Shown piece after piece: positions 1 through 7,818 of a stretch of DNA of 33,570 bases. The DNA is from SFDP01 sp051891855 (lineage in GTDB: Bacteria > Bacillota > Clostridia > Lachnospirales > Lachnospiraceae), in NCBI GenBank assembly GCA_051891855.1, contig JBJFFP010000060.1, positions 1 through 33,570 of the forward strand, written 5' to 3'. The position numbers were made by a program, and so were the translations under genes. Under the pieces are notes generated by a model, which did not search any database, had not been told where the DNA came from, and was given only the letters and a program-made list of their open reading frames with translations. Position 1 is the stretch's first letter. The number at the start of each line of letters is the position of its first letter.

Positions 1-1
1 A

Positions 2-850
2 AATGCAGGTCAAGGACAGTATTCTCCGGAGGATAATACTCTGCGTTCCACTACCTTTGTGATTTCCAATCTGACAGAGCAGCCTGTGGTTACGCTGGTA
101 AAGGGACAGCAGCCGGATACAGATGGAGCTGCACAGTATCAGGAGCCTGTTGTAGCCTTTGATCCCGTCACAGGAGAGGCAACGGTTACCGTTACCTGTA
201 ACGGATGGGTAGAATATCAGATTTCCAATCTGCAGTTTGCAGGAAGCTCGGATACAGATTCAGATGAAGGAACACCGGCAGTCAGAGAGAATCTGGCGCA
301 GGGTAAGGCCTTAAGCTTTTCCAGAGGAACCAGTGATCAGCCAAGATCAACCCATGCAGTGGACGGTATTATTGATCCGTCGAACTATTCTGATCCCGGC
401 GGTAATGAAGGAGGAGCACATTGGCTGCAGGTAGATTTGGGAGAAAGTCGGCAAATCGATGAGGTTATTCTTTACCGCTATTGGGAGGATCAGAGACAAT
501 ATAACGATACGGTGGTTCTGGTATCGTCAGTTGAAGATTTCTCACCGGAGAGTACCTTGATCCTGTGGAATAATAACCAGGATGGAAGCAGGGTATGGCC
601 GGGAAATGGAAACGGTCAGACCGGTGGACATACTTTACCGGTAGGAACGGATGGAATATATACAGAGGAGAGTACCGGTAAGAGCCTGCCCATATCTGCG
701 GCACGGGTGAGCTGGCTGGATGGAAATACGGAAAGGGCAAAACCGGGAGAAGAAGAAAGCTTTGAGGCCCGCTACATTCGTGTATATATGAATGGAAATA
801 ACGTCAGGGTGACTAATCATATAGTAGAGCTGCAGGTTATGGGACAATAG
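2..850 (+). CDS. C-terminal part of a probable secreted protein with a discoidin (F5/8 type C)-like domain
   Basis: The reading frame is open from base 2, so this is the 3' end of a longer gene; the GTG at 59 lies inside it and is not a start. The visible 282 residues hold a short beta-rich stretch, a Ser/Asp-rich linker (SSDTDSDEG), then about 170 residues that read as a galactose-binding/discoidin-like fold: NLAQGK at its start, the HAVDG turn, HWLQVDLGE followed by IDEVILYRYW, and RYIRVYMNG near the end. Such domains bind carbohydrate in glycoside hydrolases and surface proteins of gut Clostridia. No catalytic domain or sortase/anchor signal is visible in this piece, so the activity of the whole protein is unknown. 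A strong terminator follows directly. The domain call is by motif only; another carbohydrate-binding beta-sandwich is the main alternative. Confidence 0.75.
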   Translation, partial: NAGQGQYSPEDNTLRSTTFVISNLTEQPVVTLVKGQQPDTDGAAQYQEPVVAFDPVTGEATVTVTCNGWVEYQISNLQFAGSSDTDSDEGTPAVRENLAQGKALSFSRGTSDQPRSTHAVDGIIDPSNYSDPGGNEGGAHWLQVDLGESRQIDEVILYRYWEDQRQYNDTVVLVSSVEDFSPESTLILWNNNQDGSRVWPGNGNGQTGGHTLPVGTDGIYTEESTGKSLPISAARVSWLDGNTERAKPGEEESFEARYIRVYMNGNNVRVTNHIVELQVMGQ

Positions 851-866
851 CAAAGCACTCTATAGG

Positions 867-914
867 AAGGTGCCGGGTAAGTAAATGGATATACTTACCT
901 GTGCACCTTTTTTA
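867..914 (+). terminator. Rho-independent terminator after the discoidin-domain gene
   Basis: An outer AGGTGC/GCACCT stem and an inner GGTAAGTA/TACTTACC stem are followed by six T. It separates the upstream gene from the promoter that begins at 915. Confidence 0.85.
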
Positions 915-943
915 TTGACAGTAAATCCCCAAATCCTTATAAT
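915..943 (+). promoter_or_regulatory. Consensus sigma-A promoter of the amino-acid ABC operon
   Basis: TTGACA (915–920), 17-bp spacer, TATAAT (938–943): a perfect match in both boxes and in spacing. The start codon of the binding-protein gene is about 45 nt beyond the expected transcription start. No operator-like palindrome overlaps it. Confidence 0.85.
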
Positions 944-996
944 AAAATAATGAAAAAGTTTATAATTTTTCATAAGAATTTTGAGGAGGAAGAAAA

Positions 997-1833
997 ATGA
1001 AAAAGATTACAGCAGCATTATTATGTGCTTTCATGGCAGCAATAATGTTAGTGGGATGCGGTACCGGCACCACGAAGGAAACCGATAATACAGGGACGAA
1101 TGCCGGGAACGAAACGGCGGGTACAGAAGCTGCCGGAGCAGATACAAACAAGGAAGGCAAAACCTGGATTATAGCCACGGACACCGTATTCAAGCCTTTT
1201 GAATATACCAATGAAAAGAATGAGTTCGTAGGGATTGATGTGGATATTCTGGCAGCAATAGCAGAGGATCAGGGCTTTAGCTATGAGCTTCAGAGCCTTG
1301 GCTGGGATGCAGCGGTTGCAGCGGTTCAGGCGGGTCAGGCAGACGGTCTTATTGCAGGGGCCACCATTAAGCAGGAGCGTATTGACTCCGGCTGGATTTT
1401 TTCAGAGGGATATTATGATGCTACCCAGACCTTTGTTGTGGCTAAGGGAAGCGACGTAGATACCTTTGAGGAGCTGAGAGGAAAGAATGTGGCAGTAAAG
1501 AATGGAACAGCAGGTGCTGACTTTGCCAATAGCCTGAAGGATGAGTATGGGTTTACGATTACTGTATTTGAAGATTCACCCACCATGTATCAGGATGTTA
1601 TTCTGGGCAACAGTGTAGCCTGTGTAGAGGATACACCGATTATGGCAGTTTCCATTAAAGAAGGCGATCTTGCTCTTCAGATTCCCGAGGGAATGGAGAG
1701 CGAAGGTGCACCTTACGGCTTTGCCATTATGAATGAAGGTAATCAGGAGCTTCTTGACAAGTTTAATGCAGGTCTTGCCAACATTAAGGCAAACGGAACC
1801 TACGATGAAATTATAGACAGATATCTGAAATAA
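997..1833 (+). CDS. Polar amino-acid ABC transporter, substrate-binding lipoprotein
   Basis: This is the extracellular solute receptor of an amino-acid importer. The 278-residue protein starts with a lipoprotein signal (MKKITAALL..., lipobox LVGC with Cys21 as the lipid-attachment site), then a flexible Thr/Gly/Ala-rich linker to about residue 50, then a family-3 periplasmic binding fold: WIIATDTVFKPFEY, the FVGIDVDILAAIA strand-helix, and the IKQERIDSGWIFSEGYY and KNGTAG motifs of the second lobe. GAGGAGG precedes the ATG. It is first in an operon with its permease and ATPase. The ligand cannot be fixed by eye; Gln/Glu/Asp, Arg or cystine are all served by this family. A hairpin after the stop probably raises its mRNA level relative to the permease. 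Confidence 0.93.
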   Translation: MKKITAALLCAFMAAIMLVGCGTGTTKETDNTGTNAGNETAGTEAAGADTNKEGKTWIIATDTVFKPFEYTNEKNEFVGIDVDILAAIAEDQGFSYELQSLGWDAAVAAVQAGQADGLIAGATIKQERIDSGWIFSEGYYDATQTFVVAKGSDVDTFEELRGKNVAVKNGTAGADFANSLKDEYGFTITVFEDSPTMYQDVILGNSVACVEDTPIMAVSIKEGDLALQIPEGMESEGAPYGFAIMNEGNQELLDKFNAGLANIKANGTYDEIIDRYLK

Positions 1834-1850
1834 ATTGATTGAGGCAACGG

Positions 1851-1890
1851 AAGCGTGAGAAATTGGATCAAGGGTTTCTCACGCTTTTCT
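1851..1890 (+). terminator. Intercistronic hairpin / leaky terminator between binding protein and permease
   Basis: AAGCGTGAGAAA (1851–1862) pairs perfectly with TTTCTCACGCTT (1875–1886), followed by a short T-rich run (TTCTTAA). It has the form of an attenuating terminator or 3'-end stabiliser that lets the binding protein be made in excess of the membrane components. Confidence 0.6.
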
Positions 1891-1940
1891 TAATCCTGAA
1901 CATCAGTAAAGATAAAGGAAATTCAAAGGGAGGAAATAGC

Positions 1941-2609
1941 ATGCTTTATATCATTAAAACTTACGGAAATATGCTGCTCTCGGCAATGGGGTATACGATA
2001 TTGATGACCCTGCTGGCTCTATTTTTTGCCATGATTATCGGTTTGATTTTTGCCCTGATGAATGTGGGAAGAAGCAGAGTATTTAATTTCATCGGAACGA
2101 TATACGTGGATGCAGTCCGAGGTGTACCGCTGATTGTATTGGCATACTTTATTTATTTTGGGCTTCCTGCAGGAATCCAGGGAATAGGTTTTACCAATTT
2201 TCGCCTGACGGCTTTGCAGGCAGGTACCATTGCCTTATCCATGAACTGCGGTGCCTATATGGCAGAAATCATTCGTGCCGGTATTGAAAGTGTGGACAGG
2301 GGACAGATGGAGGCCAGCCGAAGTCTGGGCCTCAGCTATGGAAAAAGTATGAGACTGGTTATTCTTCCCCAGGCTATTCGTACCATGATTCCTTCTATTA
2401 TTAATCAGTTTATTATCACCTTGAAGGATACCTCCATCCTTTCCGTTATCGGATTCGGTGAATTAACCAATGTAGGTAAGACAATTATGGGAAATACCTT
2501 TAAGAATCTTCAGACCTGGACGATTATCGGTATCATGTATATGATCGTAATCATCACCCTAAGTAAGATTGCGAAGAAACTGGAAAGGAGATTGAGTCGT
2601 GGCAGATAA
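1941..2609 (+). CDS. Amino-acid ABC transporter permease
   Basis: Membrane channel subunit of the importer, 222 residues with about five hydrophobic segments (the first near LMTLLALFFAMIIGLIF). It carries the cytoplasmic coupling loop of the His/Glu/Gln permease family, EASRSLGLSYGKSMRLVILP, which docks on the ATPase. The start chosen is the ATG at 1941, preceded by GGGAGG at proper distance. The frame is open from an ATG at 1839, but that would translate through the 1851–1886 hairpin and adds a stretch unlike the family. Its last 11 bases overlap the start of the ATPase gene, implying coupled translation. One permease gene is present, so the channel is probably a homodimer. Confidence 0.93.
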   Translation: MLYIIKTYGNMLLSAMGYTILMTLLALFFAMIIGLIFALMNVGRSRVFNFIGTIYVDAVRGVPLIVLAYFIYFGLPAGIQGIGFTNFRLTALQAGTIALSMNCGAYMAEIIRAGIESVDRGQMEASRSLGLSYGKSMRLVILPQAIRTMIPSIINQFIITLKDTSILSVIGFGELTNVGKTIMGNTFKNLQTWTIIGIMYMIVIITLSKIAKKLERRLSRGR

Positions 2610-3339
2610 AGAGGTAAAAATTCATGTTGATCATTTGAAGAAAAGCTTTGGAAAACTGGAGGTCCTAAAGGATATCAGTATTGATATTACCGAGGGGGAA
2701 GTGGTGGTGCTTTTAGGCCCCTCAGGAAGCGGTAAATCCACCTTTTTAAGATGCTTAAATCAGTTGGAGACAGCAACGGACGGAACGATTATCGTGGATA
2801 ATCAATGTGTGACGGATCACAAAACGGATATAAATAAGCTTCGGGAAAATATCGGAATGGTATTTCAGCATTTTAATCTTTTTCCTCATAAGACGGTTTT
2901 GGAGAATATTATGCTGGCACCTGTGGAGCTGAAGAAAATGACGAAGGAGGAAGCCAGAGAAAAAGGGATGCAGCTGCTTACACGGGTAGGAATGGCAGAT
3001 AAGGCGGATGTTTATCCCTCCCAGATTTCCGGTGGACAAAAGCAGCGTGTTGCCATTGCCCGAGCCCTGGCAATGAATCCGGATGTTATGCTTTTTGATG
3101 AGCCCACCTCTGCCCTCGATCCGGAGATGGTAGGCGAGGTGTTAACCGTAATGAAGGAGTTGGCAGCAGAGGGGATGACCATGGTGGTAGTGACCCATGA
3201 AATAGGCTTTGCAAGAGAGGTGGCAGACCGTGTGGTTTTTATGGATGCAGGTTTTATTGTAGAGCAGGGGAAGCCGGAGGAAGTGCTTAGTCATCCCAAG
3301 GAAGCCAGAACCATCGATTTCCTGAATAAAGTACTGTAG
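2599..3339 (+). CDS. Amino-acid ABC transporter ATP-binding protein
   Basis: Energises the importer by ATP hydrolysis on the cytoplasmic side. The 246 residues contain all ABC motifs: Walker A GPSGSGKST near residue 40, the Q-loop in GMVFQHFNLFPHKTV, signature SGGQKQRVAIARAL, Walker B VMLFDEPTSALD, and switch His in VVVTHE. This is the GlnQ/ArtP-type arrangement. The start is a GTG at 2599, with AAAGGAG eight bases upstream inside the end of the permease gene. No substitutions at catalytic positions. It is followed after 26 bases by the cytidylate-kinase-like gene, apparently in the same transcript. Confidence 0.94.
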   Translation: MADKEVKIHVDHLKKSFGKLEVLKDISIDITEGEVVVLLGPSGSGKSTFLRCLNQLETATDGTIIVDNQCVTDHKTDINKLRENIGMVFQHFNLFPHKTVLENIMLAPVELKKMTKEEAREKGMQLLTRVGMADKADVYPSQISGGQKQRVAIARALAMNPDVMLFDEPTSALDPEMVGEVLTVMKELAAEGMTMVVVTHEIGFAREVADRVVFMDAGFIVEQGKPEEVLSHPKEARTIDFLNKVL

Positions 3340-3365
3340 TCCTATTATGCGAGGAGGGGATAATT

Positions 3366-3947
3366 ATGAAAAAAATTATTACTATCAGCCGTGAGTTCGG
3401 TGCGGCAGGAACAACCATCGGACTTAAGGTGGCAAAACGGCTGGGCTATCAGTTTTATGATAAGGCGATTATTCTGCATGGAGCAAAGGATAGTAATATG
3501 GATGTGGAAAGTGTACTGGAGTGGGATGAGAAGGTGCAGACAGATTTTGGCTTTGCCCAAAGTCTGTTTGAATTTTATAATCGTTCTACCAGTGATCGGC
3601 TTTATGATGCACAGCGGGAGGTTATGCGCAAGCTGGCAGAAAAAGGAAGCTGCATTATTATAGGTAGAAATGCCAATACCGTTTTAAAGGAATTTGACCA
3701 CTCTCTCCATGTGTTTATCTGCGGTGAAGAAAAATGGCGTGTAGAATGGATGAAGAAAAAGCATCCCGAGGAGTCGGAAGAAAAGATTCGGGAGCAGATT
3801 AAGACGGTGGATAAAGCCCGTAAAAAGTATTGTAAATATTACAGTAATACGGAATTTGGACAAAGTGAAAATTACGATATCTGTCTGAATGTTTCCAAAT
3901 TGGGTATTGAAGCGTGTATAGAGGTGATTTGTCAGCTGGCGAAGTAA
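3366..3947 (+). CDS. Cytidylate kinase-like family protein
   Basis: A 193-residue P-loop protein opening with IITISREFGAAGTTIGLKVA, then LGYQFYDKAII, the pattern of the cytidylate-kinase-like family (Pfam Cytidylate_kin2). Later it has CIIIGRNAN and HVFICGEEKWRVEWM, typical of the strand/lid region. Family members are widespread in Lachnospiraceae and are often not the essential Cmk, so the true substrate is open; a nucleoside-monophosphate kinase role is inferred, not shown. The usual GxxGxGK form is altered to GAAGTTIG, as is normal for this family. A GAGGAGGGG ribosome site precedes the start. It sits between an amino-acid importer and yvcK with short gaps, so it probably shares their transcript. 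Confidence 0.85.
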   Translation: MKKIITISREFGAAGTTIGLKVAKRLGYQFYDKAIILHGAKDSNMDVESVLEWDEKVQTDFGFAQSLFEFYNRSTSDRLYDAQREVMRKLAEKGSCIIIGRNANTVLKEFDHSLHVFICGEEKWRVEWMKKKHPEESEEKIREQIKTVDKARKKYCKYYSNTEFGQSENYDICLNVSKLGIEACIEVICQLAK

Positions 3948-3964
3948 GAGGATGAGAGGAAATG

Positions 3965-4924
3965 ATGAAAAAGAAAGTTGTAGTCTTAGGCGGAGGGACA
4001 GGATCCTCTACCCTGCTTCGCGGATTAAAGGAATTTCCCGTGGATTTGACGGCCATCGTATCGGTTTGTGATGATGGAAGCAGCACGGGAGTGCTAAGAG
4101 AAGAGTTTAATATTCCTGCGGTAGGGGATATTCGCAGGGTTCTGGTAGCCTTATCGGAAACGGAGCCGTTGGTGATGGATCTGTTTAACTATCGCTTCCG
4201 CACAACAAGCGATTTAGATGGTCATACTGTGGGAAATCTGCTGCTTACGGCTTCTTCTGAAATCACAGGAAATTTATCAGATGGAATTGAGGCACTGAGT
4301 AAGGTATTTAATTTGAAGGGAAAGGTAGTTCCCTTGACGGAAGATAATGTAATTTTGATGGGAGAAATGGAAGACGGAAGTATTGTGGAGGGAGAGCATC
4401 ACATTACCGGAAACAGACAAAAGATCAGGCGGGTTTTTTATAAGGAAGAACCTGTTCCCACCAGAGAGGCGGTGCAGGCTTTAGAAGAGGCAGATCTGAT
4501 TATTCTCAGTATGGGAAGCCTATTTACCAGTATTATCCCCAACCTAATCTGTGAAGAAATTCTAAAGGCTATAGACAGAAGCAGAGGAAAACTGATGTAT
4601 GTCTGCAATATGGTGACCCAGCCGGGAGAAACAGAAAATTTTACAGTATCTGATCATGTACGTCTTTTGAACCAGTATTTAGGAGAACATAAGATTGATG
4701 TAGTTATTGCCAATGAGGGTAAGATTGATGGAGACATGGCCAGGCGTTATGAATCTCTGGAGCAAAAGGATCCGGTGGAATTGGATCGAAAGGAAACGGA
4801 AAGCCTGGTAGACAGAGTGATTTATGATGATTATGTAACCGTAAAAAACAATCTGCTCAGGCACAATGTGATGAAGCTCAGTCTGCGGATTTTCGGATAT
4901 CTGCTGGAAGGAAAGGTAGAATGA
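3965..4924 (+). CDS. yvcK: YvcK family (gluconeogenesis factor / CofD-like) protein
   Basis: The protein (319 residues) begins KKKVVVLGGGTGSSTLLRGL and continues with VSVCDDGSSTGVLREEF and PAVGDIRRVLVAL, hallmarks of the YvcK/CofD-like family. Family knowledge: Bacillus YvcK is needed for growth on gluconeogenic carbon sources, binds UDP-GlcNAc, and affects cell shape. Length matches the family. Two adjacent ATGs (3962, 3965) are possible; I take the second because AGAGG then lies five bases away, as before ribU and the DUF2225 gene. In many Firmicutes yvcK lies between rapZ and whiA; here neither neighbour is present, and the gene instead ends an amino-acid importer operon, 17 bases after the cytidylate-kinase-like gene. 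Confidence 0.93.
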   Translation: MKKKVVVLGGGTGSSTLLRGLKEFPVDLTAIVSVCDDGSSTGVLREEFNIPAVGDIRRVLVALSETEPLVMDLFNYRFRTTSDLDGHTVGNLLLTASSEITGNLSDGIEALSKVFNLKGKVVPLTEDNVILMGEMEDGSIVEGEHHITGNRQKIRRVFYKEEPVPTREAVQALEEADLIILSMGSLFTSIIPNLICEEILKAIDRSRGKLMYVCNMVTQPGETENFTVSDHVRLLNQYLGEHKIDVVIANEGKIDGDMARRYESLEQKDPVELDRKETESLVDRVIYDDYVTVKNNLLRHNVMKLSLRIFGYLLEGKVE

Positions 4925-4975
4925 CGCAAGAAGAATCAATCAATAGAAAGAGGTATCAAAAAGTATTGATTCCGG

Positions 4976-5005
4976 AAAAAAGCGGCCGCAGGGCCGCTTT
5001 TTTTA
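4976..5005. terminator. Two-way rho-independent terminator
   Basis: AGCGGCC/GGCCGCT with a four-base loop, flanked by A5 on the left and T6 on the right, so it can work on both strands. It closes the yvcK operon and overlaps the stop codon of the opposing gene. Confidence 0.88.
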
Positions 5006-5419
5006 TGCTCTCTGATCAAATGAGGATTTTATTTCCCCTTGAGTAATACTCATATAGGTATCCGTATCATTATGAGGAAATAACAGTTCCATATATAAGC
5101 TTCCAAGAAGATTTCGGATTTTACCTATATCCATATCGGGAACAGGCAAGGAATTAATTTTCAAATGCTTTAGATTATCCAGTATTCGCTCAATATTCAT
5201 TCGATTATCGGTTTCCTGTCTAGGCTTCTCTTCTGAAATTTTTGGGACAGGAGGTTCCATGATTGGCTTTGATTCAGGCAGCCTATAGACCACATTTTTA
5301 CAGGTTTTTTCAAAGCACTCCGGATCATATTGTGCCAGATAGCGTAAATCATCCATGGATAAATCCTGCTTATGATGAATTTTCAGATAGATATTAATAA
5401 GATGAGTATTTTTTTCCAT
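5003..5419 (-). CDS. Protein of unknown function, 138 aa
   Basis: I do not recognise this protein. It is a soluble, charged polypeptide with no signal peptide or membrane segment. The N-terminal 45 residues look helical (LINIYLKIHHKQDLSMDDL), followed by a Pro/Glu/Lys-rich linker around residues 52–70 (PIMEPPVPKISEEKPRQE) and a second helical part (IERILDNLKHLKIN, IGKIRNLLGSLYMELL). It is likely real: AGGAG stands about seven bases before the ATG, its stop falls on a shared terminator, and it is divergent from marR. A 14-bp palindrome (ATTCAT-AA-ATGAAT, 5439–5452) lies just upstream. No function is proposed. Confidence 0.65.
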   Translation of the reverse strand: MEKNTHLINIYLKIHHKQDLSMDDLRYLAQYDPECFEKTCKNVVYRLPESKPIMEPPVPKISEEKPRQETDNRMNIERILDNLKHLKINSLPVPDMDIGKIRNLLGSLYMELLFPHNDTDTYMSITQGEIKSSFDQRA

Positions 5420-5525
5420 GGCACTGCTCCTATCATAAATTCATAAATGAATAGTCTTTCTATTTTTTATTTCGGCAAAAAAGGGAAAAACAGAAAGAGA
5501 GATGATAAAAACAAATAAAAAGCAG

Positions 5526-5554
5526 TTGACATTTGGATATAAGAGAGTTAAAAT
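5526..5554 (+). promoter_or_regulatory. marR promoter
   Basis: TTGACA (5526–5531), 17-bp spacer, TAAAAT (5549–5554). The expected start of transcription falls inside the palindrome at 5556–5569, so a bound regulator would block initiation. Confidence 0.8.
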
Positions 5555-5555
5555 G

Positions 5556-5569
5556 TGTAGCAAGCTACA
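5556..5569. promoter_or_regulatory. Palindromic operator 1 (probable MarR site)
   Basis: TGTAGC-AA-GCTACA, a perfect inverted repeat with a two-base centre, immediately after the marR -10 box. A further half-site, TGCTACA, lies at 5578–5584 against the marR start codon. The identical 14-mer recurs at 6045–6058. Confidence 0.75.
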
Positions 5570-5584
5570 GGAAGGCGTGCTACA

Positions 5585-6004
5585 ATGAAAAAAAGCGATG
5601 TGGGTTACCTGATCAAATTAATAAGTGATAAAATGCGGGCACAGGGGGATGCGGATTTGAAGGAATATGATCTTACCTTTTCCCAGGTGCGGATATTGAG
5701 CTATCTTCATCGATATGGGCCGGAGGCTACACAGAAGGATATTGAGAGCTATCTGGACGTAGCTCATCCTACCGTAGTGGGCCTGGTATCCCGATTGGAG
5801 AAGAATGGATTCGTGGAATGCCATCAGGATATTTCAGATCGGCGCAATAAGGTGGTTCGTCTTACTCCCAGAGCAGAGGAAATCAGAGGCAAGGTGGAGG
5901 CCAAGAGGCATCAGAATGAACAACAGATGTTAAAAGAGTTTACGAAAGAGGAGCAGGAGGAATTAATCCGACTTCTTAAACGGCTCTACTCGAATATAGA
6001 GTAA
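5585..6004 (+). CDS. MarR family transcriptional regulator
   Basis: A 139-residue winged-helix regulator: LTFSQVRILSYLHRYG, then the recognition helix region QKDIESYLDVAHPTVVGLVSRLEKNGFVE, then the wing DISDRRNKVVRLT, in the order and spacing of MarR proteins, which act as dimers on palindromes. Length is normal. It lies 69 bases before two ABC exporter genes, a common layout in which the MarR protein represses both itself and the exporter until a toxic ligand binds. The palindromes at its own promoter and before the exporter support that reading. The inducer is unknown. AGGAAGG stands nine bases before the ATG. Confidence 0.92.
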   Translation: MKKSDVGYLIKLISDKMRAQGDADLKEYDLTFSQVRILSYLHRYGPEATQKDIESYLDVAHPTVVGLVSRLEKNGFVECHQDISDRRNKVVRLTPRAEEIRGKVEAKRHQNEQQMLKEFTKEEQEELIRLLKRLYSNIE

Positions 6005-6009
6005 ATATT

Positions 6010-6037
6010 ATGCCGGCATGGCCGGCATTCATTTTTT
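6010..6037 (+). terminator. Hairpin/terminator between marR and the exporter genes
   Basis: ATGCCGGC (6010–6017), three-base loop, GCCGGCAT (6021–6028), then TCATTTTTT. It is strong enough to stop at least part of marR transcription, so exporter expression may depend on read-through or a separate start. Confidence 0.7.
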
Positions 6038-6044
6038 GACAAAA

Positions 6045-6058
6045 TGTAGCAAGCTACA
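6045..6058. promoter_or_regulatory. Palindromic operator 2 (probable MarR site) before the exporter
   Basis: TGTAGC-AA-GCTACA, identical to the site at 5556–5569, sitting between the marR terminator and the AAGGAGG of the first exporter gene. A TTGACA lies at 6036–6041, but the place 17 bases further reads AAAAGG, so no ordinary -10 box goes with it. The site may work as a roadblock or with an unusual promoter. Confidence 0.7.
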
Positions 6059-6073
6059 AAAAGGAGGAGTATA

Positions 6074-7807
6074 ATGTTAAGAATATTGCTGCAAAGTGTA
6101 CGCCAGTACAAAAAAGACTCAATTAAGACTCCCATATTTATTACTGCTGAAGTGATACTGGAGTGTCTGCTTCCTTTAATTATGGCCGGCTTAATTGACG
6201 AGATGGGAGGAGGAAGTATAGGACCGATTATAAAGTATGGAGTAATCCTGCTTATTCTGGCAACCTTTTCTCTGGTTTTCGGTATGCTGGCAGGCAGAAC
6301 AGCTGCAACTGCTTCCTGCGGATTTGCCAAAAATCTTCGACAGGATATGTTCTTTAAAATTCAGGACTTTGGATTCGGGGATATTGATTATTTCTCCACA
6401 TCCTCACTGGTTACGCGGATGACGACTGATGTTACCAACGTTCAAAATGCTTATCAGATGATTATTCGAATTGCGGTAAGAACTCCGCTGATGTTGATTT
6501 TTTCCGTAATAATGAGTTTTAGGATTCATGCCGAAATGTCTTTAATCTTTCTGGCAATACTACCCATTTTGGGTGTGGCGTTGTTCACAATCATTTTTAA
6601 GGTTTTTCCGATTTTCAAGAGAATTTTTAAACGTTATGATGCCTTGAATAATTCGGTTCAGGAAAATGTGGCAGGAATACGGGTTGTAAAATCTTTTGTT
6701 CGGGGAGAGTATGAAAAACAGAAATTTGAAAAGGCCTCAGAGGAGGTAAGGCAGGATTTTACCAGGGTAGAAAAGATTCTGGCTTTGAACAATCCAATTA
6801 TGATGTTTTGTATTTTTCTGGCAATGCTTCTGGTAAGCTTTCTTGGAGCTAAGCTGATTATCAATACAGGAGCTTCAGAATTGACTACAGGACAGCTGTC
6901 CTCTTTAATCAGTTATGGAATACAGATTCTTTCTTCCATGATGATGCTGTCCATGACCTTCGTTATGGTTTCCATGGCAGCAGAAGGATGTAGCCGAGTT
7001 GTAGAGGTATTAAAGCATGAAAGTTCATTGACTTCACCGGTTAATGGCATTACTGATGTAGCTGATGGAACTGTCATTTTTGATCATGTGACCTTTCAGT
7101 ATACTTCCACCTGTGAAAAGCCGGCACTTACCGATATTAATTTAAGAATTGAATCGGGACAGACCATTGGAATTTTAGGAGGTACCGGATCTTCAAAAAC
7201 CTCCCTGATTCAGCTGATTTCCCGACTTTATGACACCACTGACGGAAAAGTACTGGTAGGGGGAAGGGATGTCAGAGAGTATGATTTGGAGGCTCTTAGA
7301 AGTCAGGTGGCAGTAGTATTACAAAAGAATGTGCTTTTTTCAGGAACCATTAAGGAGAATCTGTGTTGGGGCAATAAAGAGGCCAAGGATGAAGAACTGG
7401 TTCATGCCTGTAAGCTGGCCAGGGCAGATGAATTTATTGAACAGTTTCCGGAAAAATATGATACCTACATTGAACAGGGAGGAACGAATGTATCCGGAGG
7501 GCAGAAGCAGAGACTGTGTATTGCCAGAGCCCTGTTGAAAAAACCGAAGATTTTGATTCTGGATGATTCCACATCAGCGGTGGATACCAAAACCGATGCC
7601 CTGATTCGAAAGGCCTTCCGTGAAGAAATACCGGATACCACCAAGATTATCATTGCTCAACGTGTATCTTCGGTGGAGGATGCAGATTGGATACTGGTAA
7701 TGGAAGAGGGGAAAATAGCGGAAGAAGGAACCCATGAACAACTGCTTAAGCTGGGAGGAATCTATCGTCAGGTATATGATTCTCAGACGAAGGCCAGAAA
7801 AGAGTAA
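6074..7807 (+). CDS. Heterodimeric ABC exporter, subunit with degenerate ATP site
   Basis: A 577-residue half-transporter: six membrane segments over roughly residues 15–310, then a nucleotide-binding domain. Its catalytic residues are altered in the way known for the degenerate site of heterodimeric exporters (TM287/288, BmrCD, LmrCD type). Walker A reads GGTGSSKT (369–376, Ser for the last Gly), the Walker B glutamate is Asp498 (ILDDSTSAVD), and the switch His is Gln529 (IIAQRVSS). The signature VSGGQ (473–477) is intact and would serve the partner's active site. The partner follows after 11 bases. With the MarR gene upstream, export of drugs or other toxic lipophilic compounds is the likely role; the substrate is not shown by sequence. 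Confidence 0.94.
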   Translation: MLRILLQSVRQYKKDSIKTPIFITAEVILECLLPLIMAGLIDEMGGGSIGPIIKYGVILLILATFSLVFGMLAGRTAATASCGFAKNLRQDMFFKIQDFGFGDIDYFSTSSLVTRMTTDVTNVQNAYQMIIRIAVRTPLMLIFSVIMSFRIHAEMSLIFLAILPILGVALFTIIFKVFPIFKRIFKRYDALNNSVQENVAGIRVVKSFVRGEYEKQKFEKASEEVRQDFTRVEKILALNNPIMMFCIFLAMLLVSFLGAKLIINTGASELTTGQLSSLISYGIQILSSMMMLSMTFVMVSMAAEGCSRVVEVLKHESSLTSPVNGITDVADGTVIFDHVTFQYTSTCEKPALTDINLRIESGQTIGILGGTGSSKTSLIQLISRLYDTTDGKVLVGGRDVREYDLEALRSQVAVVLQKNVLFSGTIKENLCWGNKEAKDEELVHACKLARADEFIEQFPEKYDTYIEQGGTNVSGGQKQRLCIARALLKKPKILILDDSTSAVDTKTDALIRKAFREEIPDTTKIIIAQRVSSVEDADWILVMEEGKIAEEGTHEQLLKLGGIYRQVYDSQTKARKE

Positions 7808-7818
7808 AGGAGGCTAAT

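Noticed and set aside
6036..6075. TTGACA at 6036 with TATAAT at 6070 as an exporter promoter
   Set aside because: The spacer would be 28 bases, and the TATAAT overlaps the start codon of the first exporter gene.
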